NCBI RefSeq assembly: GCF_000153305.1
Contig: NZ_CH724110.1
Coordinates: 17,112 to 81,111 of the forward strand
Reading direction: 5' to 3'
From: Oceanicola granulosus HTCC2516
GTDB lineage: Bacteria; Pseudomonadota; Alphaproteobacteria; Rhodobacterales; Rhodobacteraceae
Length of the DNA: 64,000 bases
Shown here piece by piece: positions 9,465 through 18,309 of this stretch (its first letter is position 1; each line of letters starts with the position of its first letter). The notes under the pieces are model-generated. The model ran no database searches, was not told where the DNA came from, and saw only the letters and a list, made by a program, of their open reading frames with translations. A program made the translations under genes and the position numbers.

Positions 9465-11408
9465 CTAGCCGCCGAGAGAGAGGCGGAGCCTGATCCCGAT
9501 GCTGCCTTCCCACCACATCGGGAAGTTGGTGCCCCACTTGTTGTTGTAGAGGACCAGGTCGAGGCCGCCGTCCCACTTCGGAGTGGTCTTGCTAAACGTC
9601 ATGAAGTCGGCGCCTGCCGGAGCGATCAGGCCGCTGTCGAGCAGCTCGAGGTGAAGCGGTCGGTTCCTGTTGCGGCTGCGGGCGGCGAATGCGGCGTGGA
9701 GGGCGCCGCCGCCGCGCGGCACGGTCTGGGAGGGGTCGATCCACTGTCCGGTCTTCAGGAACGACCAGCCGTCCGCGCCGGCCGGGCAGACCGACAGGAA
9801 GCCCGCCTCCGGCATCCGGTTCGCCTGCTTGTTCCGGAGCGCGAGGGAGATGTCCACGCGGTCCGCGCCAGGCGTCAGCACGTAGCTGACCTCCTCCGGC
9901 GCGCCCAGCTCCGCGACGGCCTCGCTCGGCAGCCGGGTGCGCACCTCGAGGGAGGTCTCGCTGGCGAAGAGGCCGGCGAAGGCCGGGGTGACGCGGCAGC
10001 TGCGGGCGGCGGCCGCACGCTCGAGGCCCGGTTTGTCGTGGTCCAGGATCGCCCATTCGGGGCGGGTGGTCAGGTAGCTGTCCAGGTGGCGTGACAAGTC
10101 GGCGTGGTCGTAGCTGTGGTGCCGGAAGCCGAAGAGCGGCGCGCCCTCCAGCCGCAGGCCGCGAGGGCCGGAAAGGGAGAGGATGTCGCCCGTCCGGGGA
10201 TCGACCTCGACGCGCATGTCGTCGATCCGGGCGCTTCCGGCGGGCGCGGTCAGTCGAGCCGGTGCCGCGACTGCCGCCATCGCCCGCGCGGCGCGCTCGC
10301 GGTCCGGCCCGTCGAGGGACGCGATGGCGGTGTCGAGGTAGGCGCGCTGCTCCGCCCAGCTCGCCTCGGCGAAGCGGAACCGGTAGTCCGTGGCGCGTGC
10401 GGCCCGGAATTTCGGCGGGTCGAAGGCCTCGGTGTCGCGCAGGTAGGTCTTGATGTCGACGCCCCAGGTGTGCTCGGCCACCATCGCCAGCTCGCGGCCG
10501 AACGCGCGGCGCGGTGCGGTGAGGCCTTCGGCGGCGAAATCGTCATAGACCCGCTGCAGCGCCCGGAAGCCGGCAAGCTTCTGCGGATCGCTGGCGGCGC
10601 CGTAGATCCAGCTGTCGCCGATCTCCGCCTCGACCACCGGGAAGGTCTCCCGCTTCTGCCAGAGCAGGTCGGCGTAGTCGTCGAGGCTCGAGGCGCGCAG
10701 GCGGGTGTCCGGGAAGGCGCCCGCTATCTCGCGCCAGACGTCCATCACCTGCGAGACGGACTGCGGCCCCATGTTGTCCCGCGTATGGGCGAAGCTGAGC
10801 GCGTCCTTCATGCCGTCGGGCAGGTGGGTCCGGCCGTAGTCGTCCTGGTACATCACCACGATCTCGGCGCCGCAGGGGGCGCGCCAGCGGAAGACGTCCG
10901 GCACGTCCGGCACCGGCGAGGCGCCGTTCACGCCGATGTGGAGAAACCGCAGCCCGGCCTCGGCCATCAGCGGCACGATGCCGAGAGTGTGGCCGGGGAC
11001 GTCTGTCATCTTGGCCGCCCGGGTGGTGATCCCGAAGCGCGCGTCGAGCTCCTGCGCGTAGGACAGCCCCGCGCGGAAGAGCGCCGGGCTCATCAGCTCG
11101 GAATGGGTGGTGAAGGGCAGGCCGTGCCAGCGGATCAGCCCGCGCCCGATCGCCTCTTCCAGCCGGGCGACCTGCTCGGGCGTGCCGCGCTCCAGGTGGT
11201 CGTGGATCAGCCAGGCCCCGGTCGTCCAGACGAACTTCGGCGCTTCGGGATCCTCGCGCCAGAAATGGGTGCCGGTGCTGATGGCCTGGGGGATGAACCG
11301 CTCGTGGTACTGTCGGCGGACCGCCTCGGCGTGATCGGTGAAGCCGATGTCGAGGTGGGTCTTGAAGACGAGATGGAGGGTCTCGGGCGGGAGGGACGCT
11401 TGGGTCAT
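9465..11408 (-). CDS. DUF5054-like protein, related to GH38 alpha-mannosidases
   Basis: A 647-residue cytosolic protein (no signal peptide) that I recognise as the DUF5054 type. Its N-terminal region resembles the GH38 catalytic barrel: FKTHLDIGFTD (His18, Asp20) matches the Zn-binding His-x-Asp, and KMTDVPGHT (Asp136, His140) resembles the nucleophile-aspartate segment. The C-terminal half is beta-rich, as in GH38. The ATG at 11408 follows the lacI stop by 17 bases, so the two form a leftward operon; the open frame continues upstream only because GC-rich DNA lacks stops. With the divergent importer operon it probably hydrolyses an imported glycoside. Activity on mannosides is inference only. 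Confidence 0.8.
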   Translation of the reverse strand: MTQASLPPETLHLVFKTHLDIGFTDHAEAVRRQYHERFIPQAISTGTHFWREDPEAPKFVWTTGAWLIHDHLERGTPEQVARLEEAIGRGLIRWHGLPFTTHSELMSPALFRAGLSYAQELDARFGITTRAAKMTDVPGHTLGIVPLMAEAGLRFLHIGVNGASPVPDVPDVFRWRAPCGAEIVVMYQDDYGRTHLPDGMKDALSFAHTRDNMGPQSVSQVMDVWREIAGAFPDTRLRASSLDDYADLLWQKRETFPVVEAEIGDSWIYGAASDPQKLAGFRALQRVYDDFAAEGLTAPRRAFGRELAMVAEHTWGVDIKTYLRDTEAFDPPKFRAARATDYRFRFAEASWAEQRAYLDTAIASLDGPDRERAARAMAAVAAPARLTAPAGSARIDDMRVEVDPRTGDILSLSGPRGLRLEGAPLFGFRHHSYDHADLSRHLDSYLTTRPEWAILDHDKPGLERAAAARSCRVTPAFAGLFASETSLEVRTRLPSEAVAELGAPEEVSYVLTPGADRVDISLALRNKQANRMPEAGFLSVCPAGADGWSFLKTGQWIDPSQTVPRGGGALHAAFAARSRNRNRPLHLELLDSGLIAPAGADFMTFSKTTPKWDGGLDLVLYNNKWGTNFPMWWEGSIGIRLRLSLGG

Positions 11409-11425
11409 TCGGAGCCTGTGATGTG

Positions 11426-12439
11426 TCAGCCGACGGTGTCGCGGACGGTCAGGTTGGTCGTGATCCGGTCGCAGAGCGGGCGGGCGTTCGGGTGCTTGAG
11501 CCGCTCCAGGATCATCCGCACCAACGACTGGATCCGGGCGGGGAGGTCGATTCCGACGGTGGTCAGCCGGTAGGCGCCCCAGGCGGCCTGGGAGATGTTG
11601 TCGAACCCGATGACGCTGACGTCCTGCGGCACTTTCAGCCCCAGGTCGTAGCGGATGGCGTCGAGGGCGCCGAAGGCGCTCTCGTCGTTCGCGGCGAAGA
11701 TGACGTCGGCCCCGCCATGGACGCGGAACAGCTCCAGCGCGGCGCTGTGGCCCCGGGCGTAGCTGAAGTCGCCTGCCAGGAGGCGCGGCTCGGGAAGGCC
11801 CCGTTCGGCGAGGAGCTCGCGCAGGACCTCCCGACGGGCGTGCTCGGCTTCGCTCTCGGTCTTGCCGCAGATGTAGGCGATGCGCGACGGCGCGTAGCCG
11901 CTCACCAGCGCCACGGCCTTCGAGAGGCCGGGGCGCAGATCGACCTCGAGCCGGTCGTGCAGGGTCTCGTCGGCGGGGCCGGTCATGTAGTCGATGTAGA
12001 CCGGCACCGCGCGGTCGAGGTAGGGGGCCAGCCGCTTCGGGCGCACGCACTCGGGAAACACGATGGCGCTGTCGAGGTTGAACGAGCGCATGTTGCGCAG
12101 CTGGGCGTCGTCGAGCTCGAAGTCGGTTCGGGTCTTGAACAGCACGCAGCCGAAGCCGTGCTCCTGCAGCACCGTGGTCAGCCCGTCGATCTCCTGCGCC
12201 TCCCAGGGCGAGCAGGCGTCGGGCACCACGAGGCCGATCAGGTGCGAGCGCCGGGTCCGCAAGGCCCGGGCGGCCCGGTCGGGGGTGTAGTTCAGCTCCG
12301 CGGCGATCTTCAGGATCCGGTCGCGCTTGCCGGCGTCGATGGAGGCGCCGGGGGTGAAGGCCCGACTCACCGCGACCCGGCTGACGCCGGCGGCCTCGGC
12401 CACCATACTGGCAGTTGCGCGGCGCCCCATCCCGTTCAT
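11426..12439 (-). CDS. LacI-family transcriptional repressor
   Basis: A 337-residue LacI/GalR regulator: N-terminal helix-turn-helix (ATASMVAEAAGVSRVAVSRA), hinge helix NYTPDRAARALR, then a periplasmic-binding-protein-like effector domain from about residue 60 with IGLVVPDA and VIGFDNISQA. I choose the ATG at 12439, which has GGGGAG seven to eight bases upstream; an ATG nine bases later is also possible. It is co-directional with the DUF5054 gene and divergent from the ABC importer operon at 12670, its likely target. Confidence 0.92.
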   Translation of the reverse strand: MNGMGRRATASMVAEAAGVSRVAVSRAFTPGASIDAGKRDRILKIAAELNYTPDRAARALRTRRSHLIGLVVPDACSPWEAQEIDGLTTVLQEHGFGCVLFKTRTDFELDDAQLRNMRSFNLDSAIVFPECVRPKRLAPYLDRAVPVYIDYMTGPADETLHDRLEVDLRPGLSKAVALVSGYAPSRIAYICGKTESEAEHARREVLRELLAERGLPEPRLLAGDFSYARGHSAALELFRVHGGADVIFAANDESAFGALDAIRYDLGLKVPQDVSVIGFDNISQAAWGAYRLTTVGIDLPARIQSLVRMILERLKHPNARPLCDRITTNLTVRDTVG

Positions 12440-12462
12440 TCCTGTGCTCCCCGAGCCCGATT

Positions 12463-12486
12463 TTGCACACGATACCACTTCTGCAA
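12463..12486. promoter_or_regulatory. Candidate LacI operator between divergent operons
   Basis: TTGCA (12463-12467) and TGCAA (12482-12486) form an inverted repeat separated by 14 bases, just upstream of the lacI start. A TTGACA hexamer for the rightward operon lies at 12598-12603, about 65 bases before the binding-protein ATG, but the matching -10 box is poor. The operator reading is tentative. Confidence 0.3.
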
Positions 12487-12669
12487 CCGGCAAGGCAATG
12501 GGAGGCCGGCGGCGCGAGATCGGCTTATGGACCAATGAGAGCGGGCTCCGTCCCGGTTGGTGCGAGAGATGCCCTCACGGCTCGCCTACGGTAGATGTTG
12601 ACAGGATTGAAATCGTGTTCATTGTAGGAGGCGGGCGCGGACCATCCGCGCTAAGGGAGGAACAAGACC

Positions 12670-14001
12670 ATGAAATGGAAATCCGTACTTCTCGCGCTCG
12701 CGGTGGCAACACCGGCCGCGGCGCAGGACCTGACCATCTCGTGCCGCTGTGTCTCGGATGGCGTGAACTCCGCGCTGGCGGACTGGATCAAGGAAAGCGT
12801 GATCCCCGACTTCGAGGCGGCCAACGAGGGCGTCACCGTCTCGCTGAGCGAATTCGCCGGCGGCGACGAGCAGCTCACCCAGCAACTCGCGCTCGACTTC
12901 TCGACCGGGGCCGGGGCCGACATCGCCGGCTTCGACGGCTTCCTGATCCCGAACTTCGTCGAGGCGGGCCTGCTGAAGCCGCTCGAGGAGCTCGTCGGCC
13001 CGCAGGTGAACGACTGGGAGGGCTGGGAGCACATCTCCGACGGCTCCCGCGCGCTCATGTCCTATGACGGCGGCACCTTCGGCATCGCGCTCGGCACCGA
13101 CGTGCGGATGATCTTCGTGCGCGCCGACCTGCTGGAGGAGGCCGGGATCGATCCCGCAAGCTTCCAGCCGAACTCCTGGGAGGAGCTGCTCGACGCGGCG
13201 CGCCAGATCAAGGAGGCCATGCCCGACAGCCACCCGCTGCAGCTCAACGCCGGCGTCCCGATGGGCGAGGCGACGACGATGCAGGGCTACTGGATGGCCA
13301 TCCTCGGCACCGGCGAAAGCATCGTCGACGAGGAGGGCCGCTACATCGTCGAGAGCCAGGGCATCCTGGACGTGCTGAACCTCTACAAGACGATCTACGT
13401 CGACGAGGAGCTGGGCGACGCCCGGGCGCAGCAGCTCGGCGACGGCCGCAACCGCACCTTCGCCAACTTCCGCGACGGCACCACCGCGATGCTGGTCGAG
13501 GGCGACTGGTTCTACCGCTCGGTCACCGCGCCGGGGTCGGAGTTCGAGGTCGCAGACCGCGACGAGGTCATGACCTGGGCGAAGATGCCCGCGATGGAGC
13601 CCGGCGCCGGCTGGAACGGCCAGGACTACGTCACCATCTCCGGCGGCACCGGCTGGGTCGTGAACCCCAACACCGACGATCCGGAGCTGGCCTGGGAGCT
13701 GCTGTCCTTCATGAACTCGAAGGAGCAGATCGACGAGTTCCAGACCTTCCAGCCGCGGATCTCGATCCGCGACGACGTCGAGGTGCCGAACGAGCCGTTC
13801 CTGACCGAGACCTCCGGCGCGCTGCTGCCGCTGACCACGGCCCGTCCGAACGACAGCAACTACAACGCCGTCTCCGCCGAGATCCAGCGGATGACCGAAG
13901 CGGTCGTTTCGGGGCAGATGTCGCCCGAGGAGGCGATGGCCCGGTACAAGGAAGCCGTCACCGAGATCGTCGGCGAGGAAAACACCGTCAGCCTGATGTA
14001 A
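12670..14001 (+). CDS. Carbohydrate ABC transporter substrate-binding protein
   Basis: A 443-residue periplasmic binding protein (SBP family 1). A short signal peptide, residues 1-19 ending TPAAAQ, precedes DLTISCRC. The sequence contains the usual hinge and binding-cleft segments of sugar-binding proteins (FDGFLIPNFVEAGLLKPLEE; PAMEPGAGWNGQDY). A GGGAGG ribosome site lies about 12 bases upstream of the ATG. It heads a seven-gene rightward operon and is separated from the first permease by a strong hairpin, the usual way to produce more binding protein than membrane subunits. Substrate unknown; the downstream enzymes suggest a glycoside. Confidence 0.93.
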   Translation: MKWKSVLLALAVATPAAAQDLTISCRCVSDGVNSALADWIKESVIPDFEAANEGVTVSLSEFAGGDEQLTQQLALDFSTGAGADIAGFDGFLIPNFVEAGLLKPLEELVGPQVNDWEGWEHISDGSRALMSYDGGTFGIALGTDVRMIFVRADLLEEAGIDPASFQPNSWEELLDAARQIKEAMPDSHPLQLNAGVPMGEATTMQGYWMAILGTGESIVDEEGRYIVESQGILDVLNLYKTIYVDEELGDARAQQLGDGRNRTFANFRDGTTAMLVEGDWFYRSVTAPGSEFEVADRDEVMTWAKMPAMEPGAGWNGQDYVTISGGTGWVVNPNTDDPELAWELLSFMNSKEQIDEFQTFQPRISIRDDVEVPNEPFLTETSGALLPLTTARPNDSNYNAVSAEIQRMTEAVVSGQMSPEEAMARYKEAVTEIVGEENTVSLM

Positions 14002-14012
14002 GGACTGACCCC

Positions 14013-14044
14013 CGGGCCGCGCGACGGCTACGCCGCGCGGCCCG
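14013..14044 (+). terminator. Intercistronic hairpin after the binding-protein gene
   Basis: A perfect 11-bp stem, CGGGCCGCGCG paired with CGCGCGGCCCG, and a 10-base loop lies 11 bases after the binding-protein stop and 21 bases before the first permease. No T run follows, so it probably blocks 3'-exonuclease decay or causes partial attenuation, giving excess binding-protein mRNA as in maltose-type operons. Confidence 0.55.
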
Positions 14045-14065
14045 ACCCTGATTTCTGGAACACCT

Positions 14066-14980
14066 ATGAAACGATTCTCCCTCCTTTCGGCGCGGGCTGG
14101 CGCGACGTTCATGTCGCCTGCCGGGCTGCTGGTCGGCGCGTTCGTGATCGTCCCGTTCTTCTGGGTGATCTTCGTCAGCTTCACCAACCGCTCGCTGCTC
14201 GGCCCGACCGCCCTGAACCCGGACTTCGTCTGGTTCCAGAACTACATCGAGCTCTTCACCTCGGGCCGCGGCGTGGAGCCCGGCACCTTCGGCTTCAGCC
14301 TGATCCTGACGGTGCAGTTCGTGCTGTTCTCGGCGCTGATCGGGCAAGCGCTGCTGGGCCTGCTGCTGGCCTGGCTGCTGCAACAGGTGCCCAAGTCGGT
14401 GAAGGGCTTCACCGAGACCATGGTGATCGGCGCGTGGATCCTGCCCGAGGTGGTGATCGGCTTCGCCTGGTTCGCCTTCCTCGATTACGACAACGGCACG
14501 CTGAACGGGATCCTCGACGCGCTCGGCCTGCCGCGCGGCGACTGGCTGCTGGACTACCCGTTCTGGGTCATCGTGGTGTTCAACACCTGGCGCGGGACGG
14601 CGTTCTCGATGATGCTGTTCAACTCCGCCTTCGCCTCGATCCCGCCGAGCTACTTCCAGGCCGCGGACGTGGCCGGGGCGAGCAGCTGGCAGAAGTTCCG
14701 CGACATCGGCCTGCCGCTGATCCGTGGCCACGTGGTCACCGACCTGATCCTGATCACCATGTGGACCTTCAACGTCTTCACCCCCTTCCTGCTCACCCGT
14801 GGCGGCCCCGGCGGACAGACCGAAGTGCTGTCGATCTACACCTACCGCGTGGCCTTCCGCGACTTCGACTTCGGCAAGGGCGCAGCGGTGGGGGTGGTGG
14901 TCATGCTGATCAACCTCGCCTTCGCGCTCTTCTACCTCTGGGTCGCGCGCAAGAGGACACCCCGAAAGGAGGCCACCTGA
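14066..14980 (+). CDS. Sugar ABC transporter permease (MalF/UgpA type)
   Basis: A 304-residue inner-membrane permease with about six transmembrane segments, the first at residues 16-38. The EAA-loop consensus that contacts the ATPase is visible near residue 195 in YFQAADVAGASSWQKF with the following DIGLPLI. It is part of the rightward importer operon and its stop overlaps the next start in TGATG. It pairs with the MalG-type subunit to form the channel. Confidence 0.92.
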   Translation: MKRFSLLSARAGATFMSPAGLLVGAFVIVPFFWVIFVSFTNRSLLGPTALNPDFVWFQNYIELFTSGRGVEPGTFGFSLILTVQFVLFSALIGQALLGLLLAWLLQQVPKSVKGFTETMVIGAWILPEVVIGFAWFAFLDYDNGTLNGILDALGLPRGDWLLDYPFWVIVVFNTWRGTAFSMMLFNSAFASIPPSYFQAADVAGASSWQKFRDIGLPLIRGHVVTDLILITMWTFNVFTPFLLTRGGPGGQTEVLSIYTYRVAFRDFDFGKGAAVGVVVMLINLAFALFYLWVARKRTPRKEAT

Positions 14981-15810
14981 TGGGTCGCTTCGCGCATCTC
15001 CACTTCTCGCGCGTCGGGTTCACCGCCCTGACGGCCCTGATCGGCGCCATCTTCGCGCTGCCGCTGGTCTGGTTCCTCTTCGCGCCGTTCAACCCGCGGG
15101 CGGAACTGGGCCTGGCGATCCCGCGGCCGTTCTCCTTCTCCAACTTCGGGACAGTCCTGGAGAACGACTTCGCGATCCGGGCGTTGCTCAACTCCCTGAT
15201 CCAGAGCGTCGGCGGGGTCGTCTGCGTCGCCTTCGCGGCGACGCTGGCCTCCTACGCGCTGTCCCGCTCCTCGCTGCCGGGCAAGGGCGCGGTGACCTAC
15301 GTGCTGCTGCTGTTCTCCTCGGTGGTCTCCGGCTCGGCGGCCATGGTTCCGATCTTCCTGATGATCTCCCGCGTCGGGCTGATCGACACCCACCTGGCGG
15401 TGATCTTCGTCTTCGCCGGCGGACTGCTGCCCACGGCGATGTTCATCCTTCGCGACTTCATCGACGGCATCCCCCGCAGCTACGAGGAGAGCGCCATGGT
15501 CGCCGGTGCCTCGCCCACGCAAGCCTTCTTCGACGTGGCCCTGCCGGTGATCCGGCCCGGCGTCGTGGTCGTCGTCGTCTGGGCCTTCGTGAACATCTGG
15601 GGCAGCTTCCTGATCCCCTTCATCCTGCTGCGCTCGGCCGAGAAGATGCCCGCCTCGGTGGCGATCTACTCCTTCTACTCGGAAGCCGGCACTCCGATCG
15701 TCACGCTCCTGGCGGCCTACGCGCTGCTCTACTCCATCCCCGTCGTCGTGCTGTACCTCTTCGTGAGCTGGAAGTTCGGCTTTCGCTTCTTCGGCGGCAT
15801 CAAGGCTTGA
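14980..15810 (+). CDS. Sugar ABC transporter permease (MalG/UgpE type)
   Basis: A 276-residue inner-membrane permease, the second channel subunit. About six membrane helices; the EAA motif appears as SYEESAMVAGASPTQAFFDV followed by LPVIRPG. The ATG at 14980 shares a base with the upstream stop codon and has a very good AAAGGAGG site inside the upstream gene, implying translational coupling. The longer open frame upstream is out-of-frame noise over the first permease. Confidence 0.92.
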   Translation: MGRFAHLHFSRVGFTALTALIGAIFALPLVWFLFAPFNPRAELGLAIPRPFSFSNFGTVLENDFAIRALLNSLIQSVGGVVCVAFAATLASYALSRSSLPGKGAVTYVLLLFSSVVSGSAAMVPIFLMISRVGLIDTHLAVIFVFAGGLLPTAMFILRDFIDGIPRSYEESAMVAGASPTQAFFDVALPVIRPGVVVVVVWAFVNIWGSFLIPFILLRSAEKMPASVAIYSFYSEAGTPIVTLLAAYALLYSIPVVVLYLFVSWKFGFRFFGGIKA

Positions 15811-15814
15811 ATAC

Positions 15815-16915
15815 ATGGCATCCGTAACCTTCGAAAAGATCACCAAGCGCTTCGGCAGCTTCACCGCCTGCGAGAACCTGGACCTCGAGATCCGGGACGG
15901 GGAATTCGTCTGCCTGCTCGGCCCCTCCGGCTGCGGCAAGACCACCACGCTGCGGATGATGGCCGGGCTCGAGACCCCGACCTCGGGCCGCGTGCTGATC
16001 GGCGACCGGGACGTCACCGCCGTGCATCCCAAGGATCGCAAGATCGCCATGGTCTTCCAGGACTACGCGCTCTACCCGCACATGAACCTGGCCGACAACA
16101 TCTCCTACCCGCTCAAGGTCCGGGGCGAGAGCCGCGAGGCGCGCCATGCGGAGGCCCGGCGGGTGGGCGACGTGCTCCAGATCGGTCACCTGATGGAGCG
16201 GATGCCGGCGCAGATCTCCGGCGGGCAGCAGCAGCGGACCTCGCTGGCGCGGGCGCTGGTGACGCCCTCGGAGGTCTATCTGTTCGACGAACCGCTCTCC
16301 AACCTCGACGCCAAGCTGCGGCTCGACGCGCGCGGCTTCCTCAACCACCTGCAGCGCGACCTCGGCATCACCGCGGTCTACGTCACCCACGACCAGGCCG
16401 AGGCGATGGCGCTGGCCACCCGCATCGCGGTGATGGACCGCGGCCGGATCGTGCACTACGCGCCGCCGCTGGAGATCTACCACCGCCCCGCCACCACCTT
16501 CGTCGCCAGTTTCGTCGGCAACCCGCCGATGAACCTGATCGACTGCACGGCCCGGATCGAGGGCGGCGCGCTGGTGCTCGAGGCCGAGGGGCTGACCGTG
16601 CCGAAACTGCCGGTCACTCCGGCGATCGAAGCGGCCGCCGCCGAGGGCAAGATGACCTTCGGCGTCCGGCCCGAGCACCTGTGGATCGCCGACGGATCCG
16701 AGGCGGGGCAGATCGCGGGCGAACTCTTCGCCAACGAGAACATGGGGCCCGAGTCGCTGGTGACCCTCGCCCGGACCAAGGACTCCCGGCTCACCGCCCG
16801 GCTGTTCACCGACGAGCCCCTGAACCTGCCCGAGACGACGCGCCTGGGCTTCGCCACGACGCACGTCCACCTGTTCGGTCCGGACGGCGTGCGGGTTCCC
16901 GGGGTGGATGAATGA
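15815..16915 (+). CDS. ABC transporter ATP-binding protein (MalK/UgpC type)
   Basis: A 366-residue ATPase: Walker A GPSGCGKTT (residues 36-44), signature ISGGQQQR, Walker B VYLFDEPLSNLD, switch His in YVTHDQ, and a C-terminal TOBE-like domain with FGVRPEHL. It starts four bases after the second permease stop and its own stop overlaps the metallohydrolase start by ATGA. It completes a full importer (binding protein, two permeases, ATPase) in one transcript with three catabolic genes. Confidence 0.94.
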   Translation: MASVTFEKITKRFGSFTACENLDLEIRDGEFVCLLGPSGCGKTTTLRMMAGLETPTSGRVLIGDRDVTAVHPKDRKIAMVFQDYALYPHMNLADNISYPLKVRGESREARHAEARRVGDVLQIGHLMERMPAQISGGQQQRTSLARALVTPSEVYLFDEPLSNLDAKLRLDARGFLNHLQRDLGITAVYVTHDQAEAMALATRIAVMDRGRIVHYAPPLEIYHRPATTFVASFVGNPPMNLIDCTARIEGGALVLEAEGLTVPKLPVTPAIEAAAAEGKMTFGVRPEHLWIADGSEAGQIAGELFANENMGPESLVTLARTKDSRLTARLFTDEPLNLPETTRLGFATTHVHLFGPDGVRVPGVDE

Positions 16916-18309
16916 GCCGACAGACGGTCAGGGTGACGCCGGCGGACAAGGCCCGGTCCCCCTACCTCGAGGTGCCCTTCGAGGTGCCCGCGGGCACGAC
17001 CCGGATCGACGTCGCGGTGGACTACCCCAAGAGCGAGTCCTGCATCGTGGACCTCGGCTGCGCCGATCCGCGCTTCGGGGCCTTTCCGGCCCGGGAAGGC
17101 TTCCGCGGCTGGTCGGGCGGGGCGCGGTCGCGGTTCTCTCTCGGCCGCGACGGCGCGACCCCGGGCTACGTGGCCGGCGAGATCCCGGCGGGCACCTGGT
17201 CGCTGCTCCTCGGCCTCTACCGGATCCCGCCGGAGGGCGCGGAGATCCGGATCGACGTCAGCCTCGACAGCGGCGAGCGCGCGCTTTCCTGCCCGGCCGA
17301 ACGGCCGGCTCCCCGCCGCGCGGGCGCGGGCTGGTATCGCGGCGACTTCCACTGCCATACCTTCCACTCCGACGCCGCCGGCAGCCCCGAGACCCTCCAC
17401 GCGGCCGCCCGGCAGGCGGGGCTCGATTTCCTCGCCGTCACCGACCACAACACCGTCACTGCCCGGCAGTACTTCGACGGCGCCTCCTCGCCGGCGCTGG
17501 TCTTCCTGCGCGGCATGGAGGTGACCACCGAGCACGGCCACGCGAACGTCTTCGGTCTGGACGACTGGATCGACTTCCGCATCACCGCCCCTGGGGATGC
17601 CCACGTCGTCGCGGCCGAGGTGCATGCGAAGGGCGGTCTCCTCTCGATCAACCACGACAAGCCGGACTTTCCCTGGAGGCACGACTGGCCGGAGACCGAT
17701 CTCATGGAGGTCTGGCAGCATCCCTGGCTGGCCTGGAACTGGGTCTCGCTGGAGCGATGGCAGGCCCGGCTCGCGGCCGGGATGCGCCTGCCGGCGATCG
17801 GCGGCTCGGACTGGCACCAGCCGGCGGAGCTGCGCCCCGAGGGCCCCTTCACCCTGGCGCGGCCGACGACGGTCCTGCATCTGCCCGAGCTGTCCGAGGC
17901 GGCAGTCCTGACGGCGATGAAGGCCGGGCACGGCTACATCACCGAGGCGCCGGACGGCCCGCACCTGGAGCTGACCCTCGGCGACACGCCCATGGGCGGC
18001 ACCGGGCACGGCGAGGCGGCCCTGACCGTGCGTGGCGCGGCGGGCGACATCGTCACCTTCCATGACGCGACCGGCGAGATCGCCCGAGCGGAGATCGCGG
18101 GCGAGGAGGCCGTGCTGCGGCCCGACCTCGCCCCGCGCGGCTTCCTGCGGGCCGAGCTCGTCGCCCGCGCGTCGCGGGAGCGCCTGCTGGAAGAATTCCG
18201 CGCCGCCTTTCCCGGCGGCCTGCCCTGGGGCCTCACCGAAGAGGAGATTGCGCGGCAACCTCTGCGCCGGGCCCTGACCAATCCGATCTGGACCGAGGAC
18301 CTTCGATGA
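16912..18309 (+). CDS. CehA/McbA-type PHP-domain metallohydrolase
   Basis: A 465-residue protein. A beta-rich N-terminal region (about 1-140) precedes a PHP metallohydrolase domain with RGDFHCHTFHSD (His147, His149, Asp154), DFLAVTDHN and FLRGMEVTTEHGHANVFG, the usual metal-binding segments. It is related to the CehA/McbA group, whose characterised members hydrolyse carbamate or phospho-ester bonds. No signal peptide is seen, so it acts in the cytosol on an imported compound. Translation is coupled to the ATPase by ATGA and to the next gene by overlapping ATGATG. Its substrate is unknown, but its place between importer and sugar isomerase suggests it removes a substituent or opens the imported molecule. 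Confidence 0.85.
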   Translation: MSRQTVRVTPADKARSPYLEVPFEVPAGTTRIDVAVDYPKSESCIVDLGCADPRFGAFPAREGFRGWSGGARSRFSLGRDGATPGYVAGEIPAGTWSLLLGLYRIPPEGAEIRIDVSLDSGERALSCPAERPAPRRAGAGWYRGDFHCHTFHSDAAGSPETLHAAARQAGLDFLAVTDHNTVTARQYFDGASSPALVFLRGMEVTTEHGHANVFGLDDWIDFRITAPGDAHVVAAEVHAKGGLLSINHDKPDFPWRHDWPETDLMEVWQHPWLAWNWVSLERWQARLAAGMRLPAIGGSDWHQPAELRPEGPFTLARPTTVLHLPELSEAAVLTAMKAGHGYITEAPDGPHLELTLGDTPMGGTGHGEAALTVRGAAGDIVTFHDATGEIARAEIAGEEAVLRPDLAPRGFLRAELVARASRERLLEEFRAAFPGGLPWGLTEEEIARQPLRRALTNPIWTEDLR

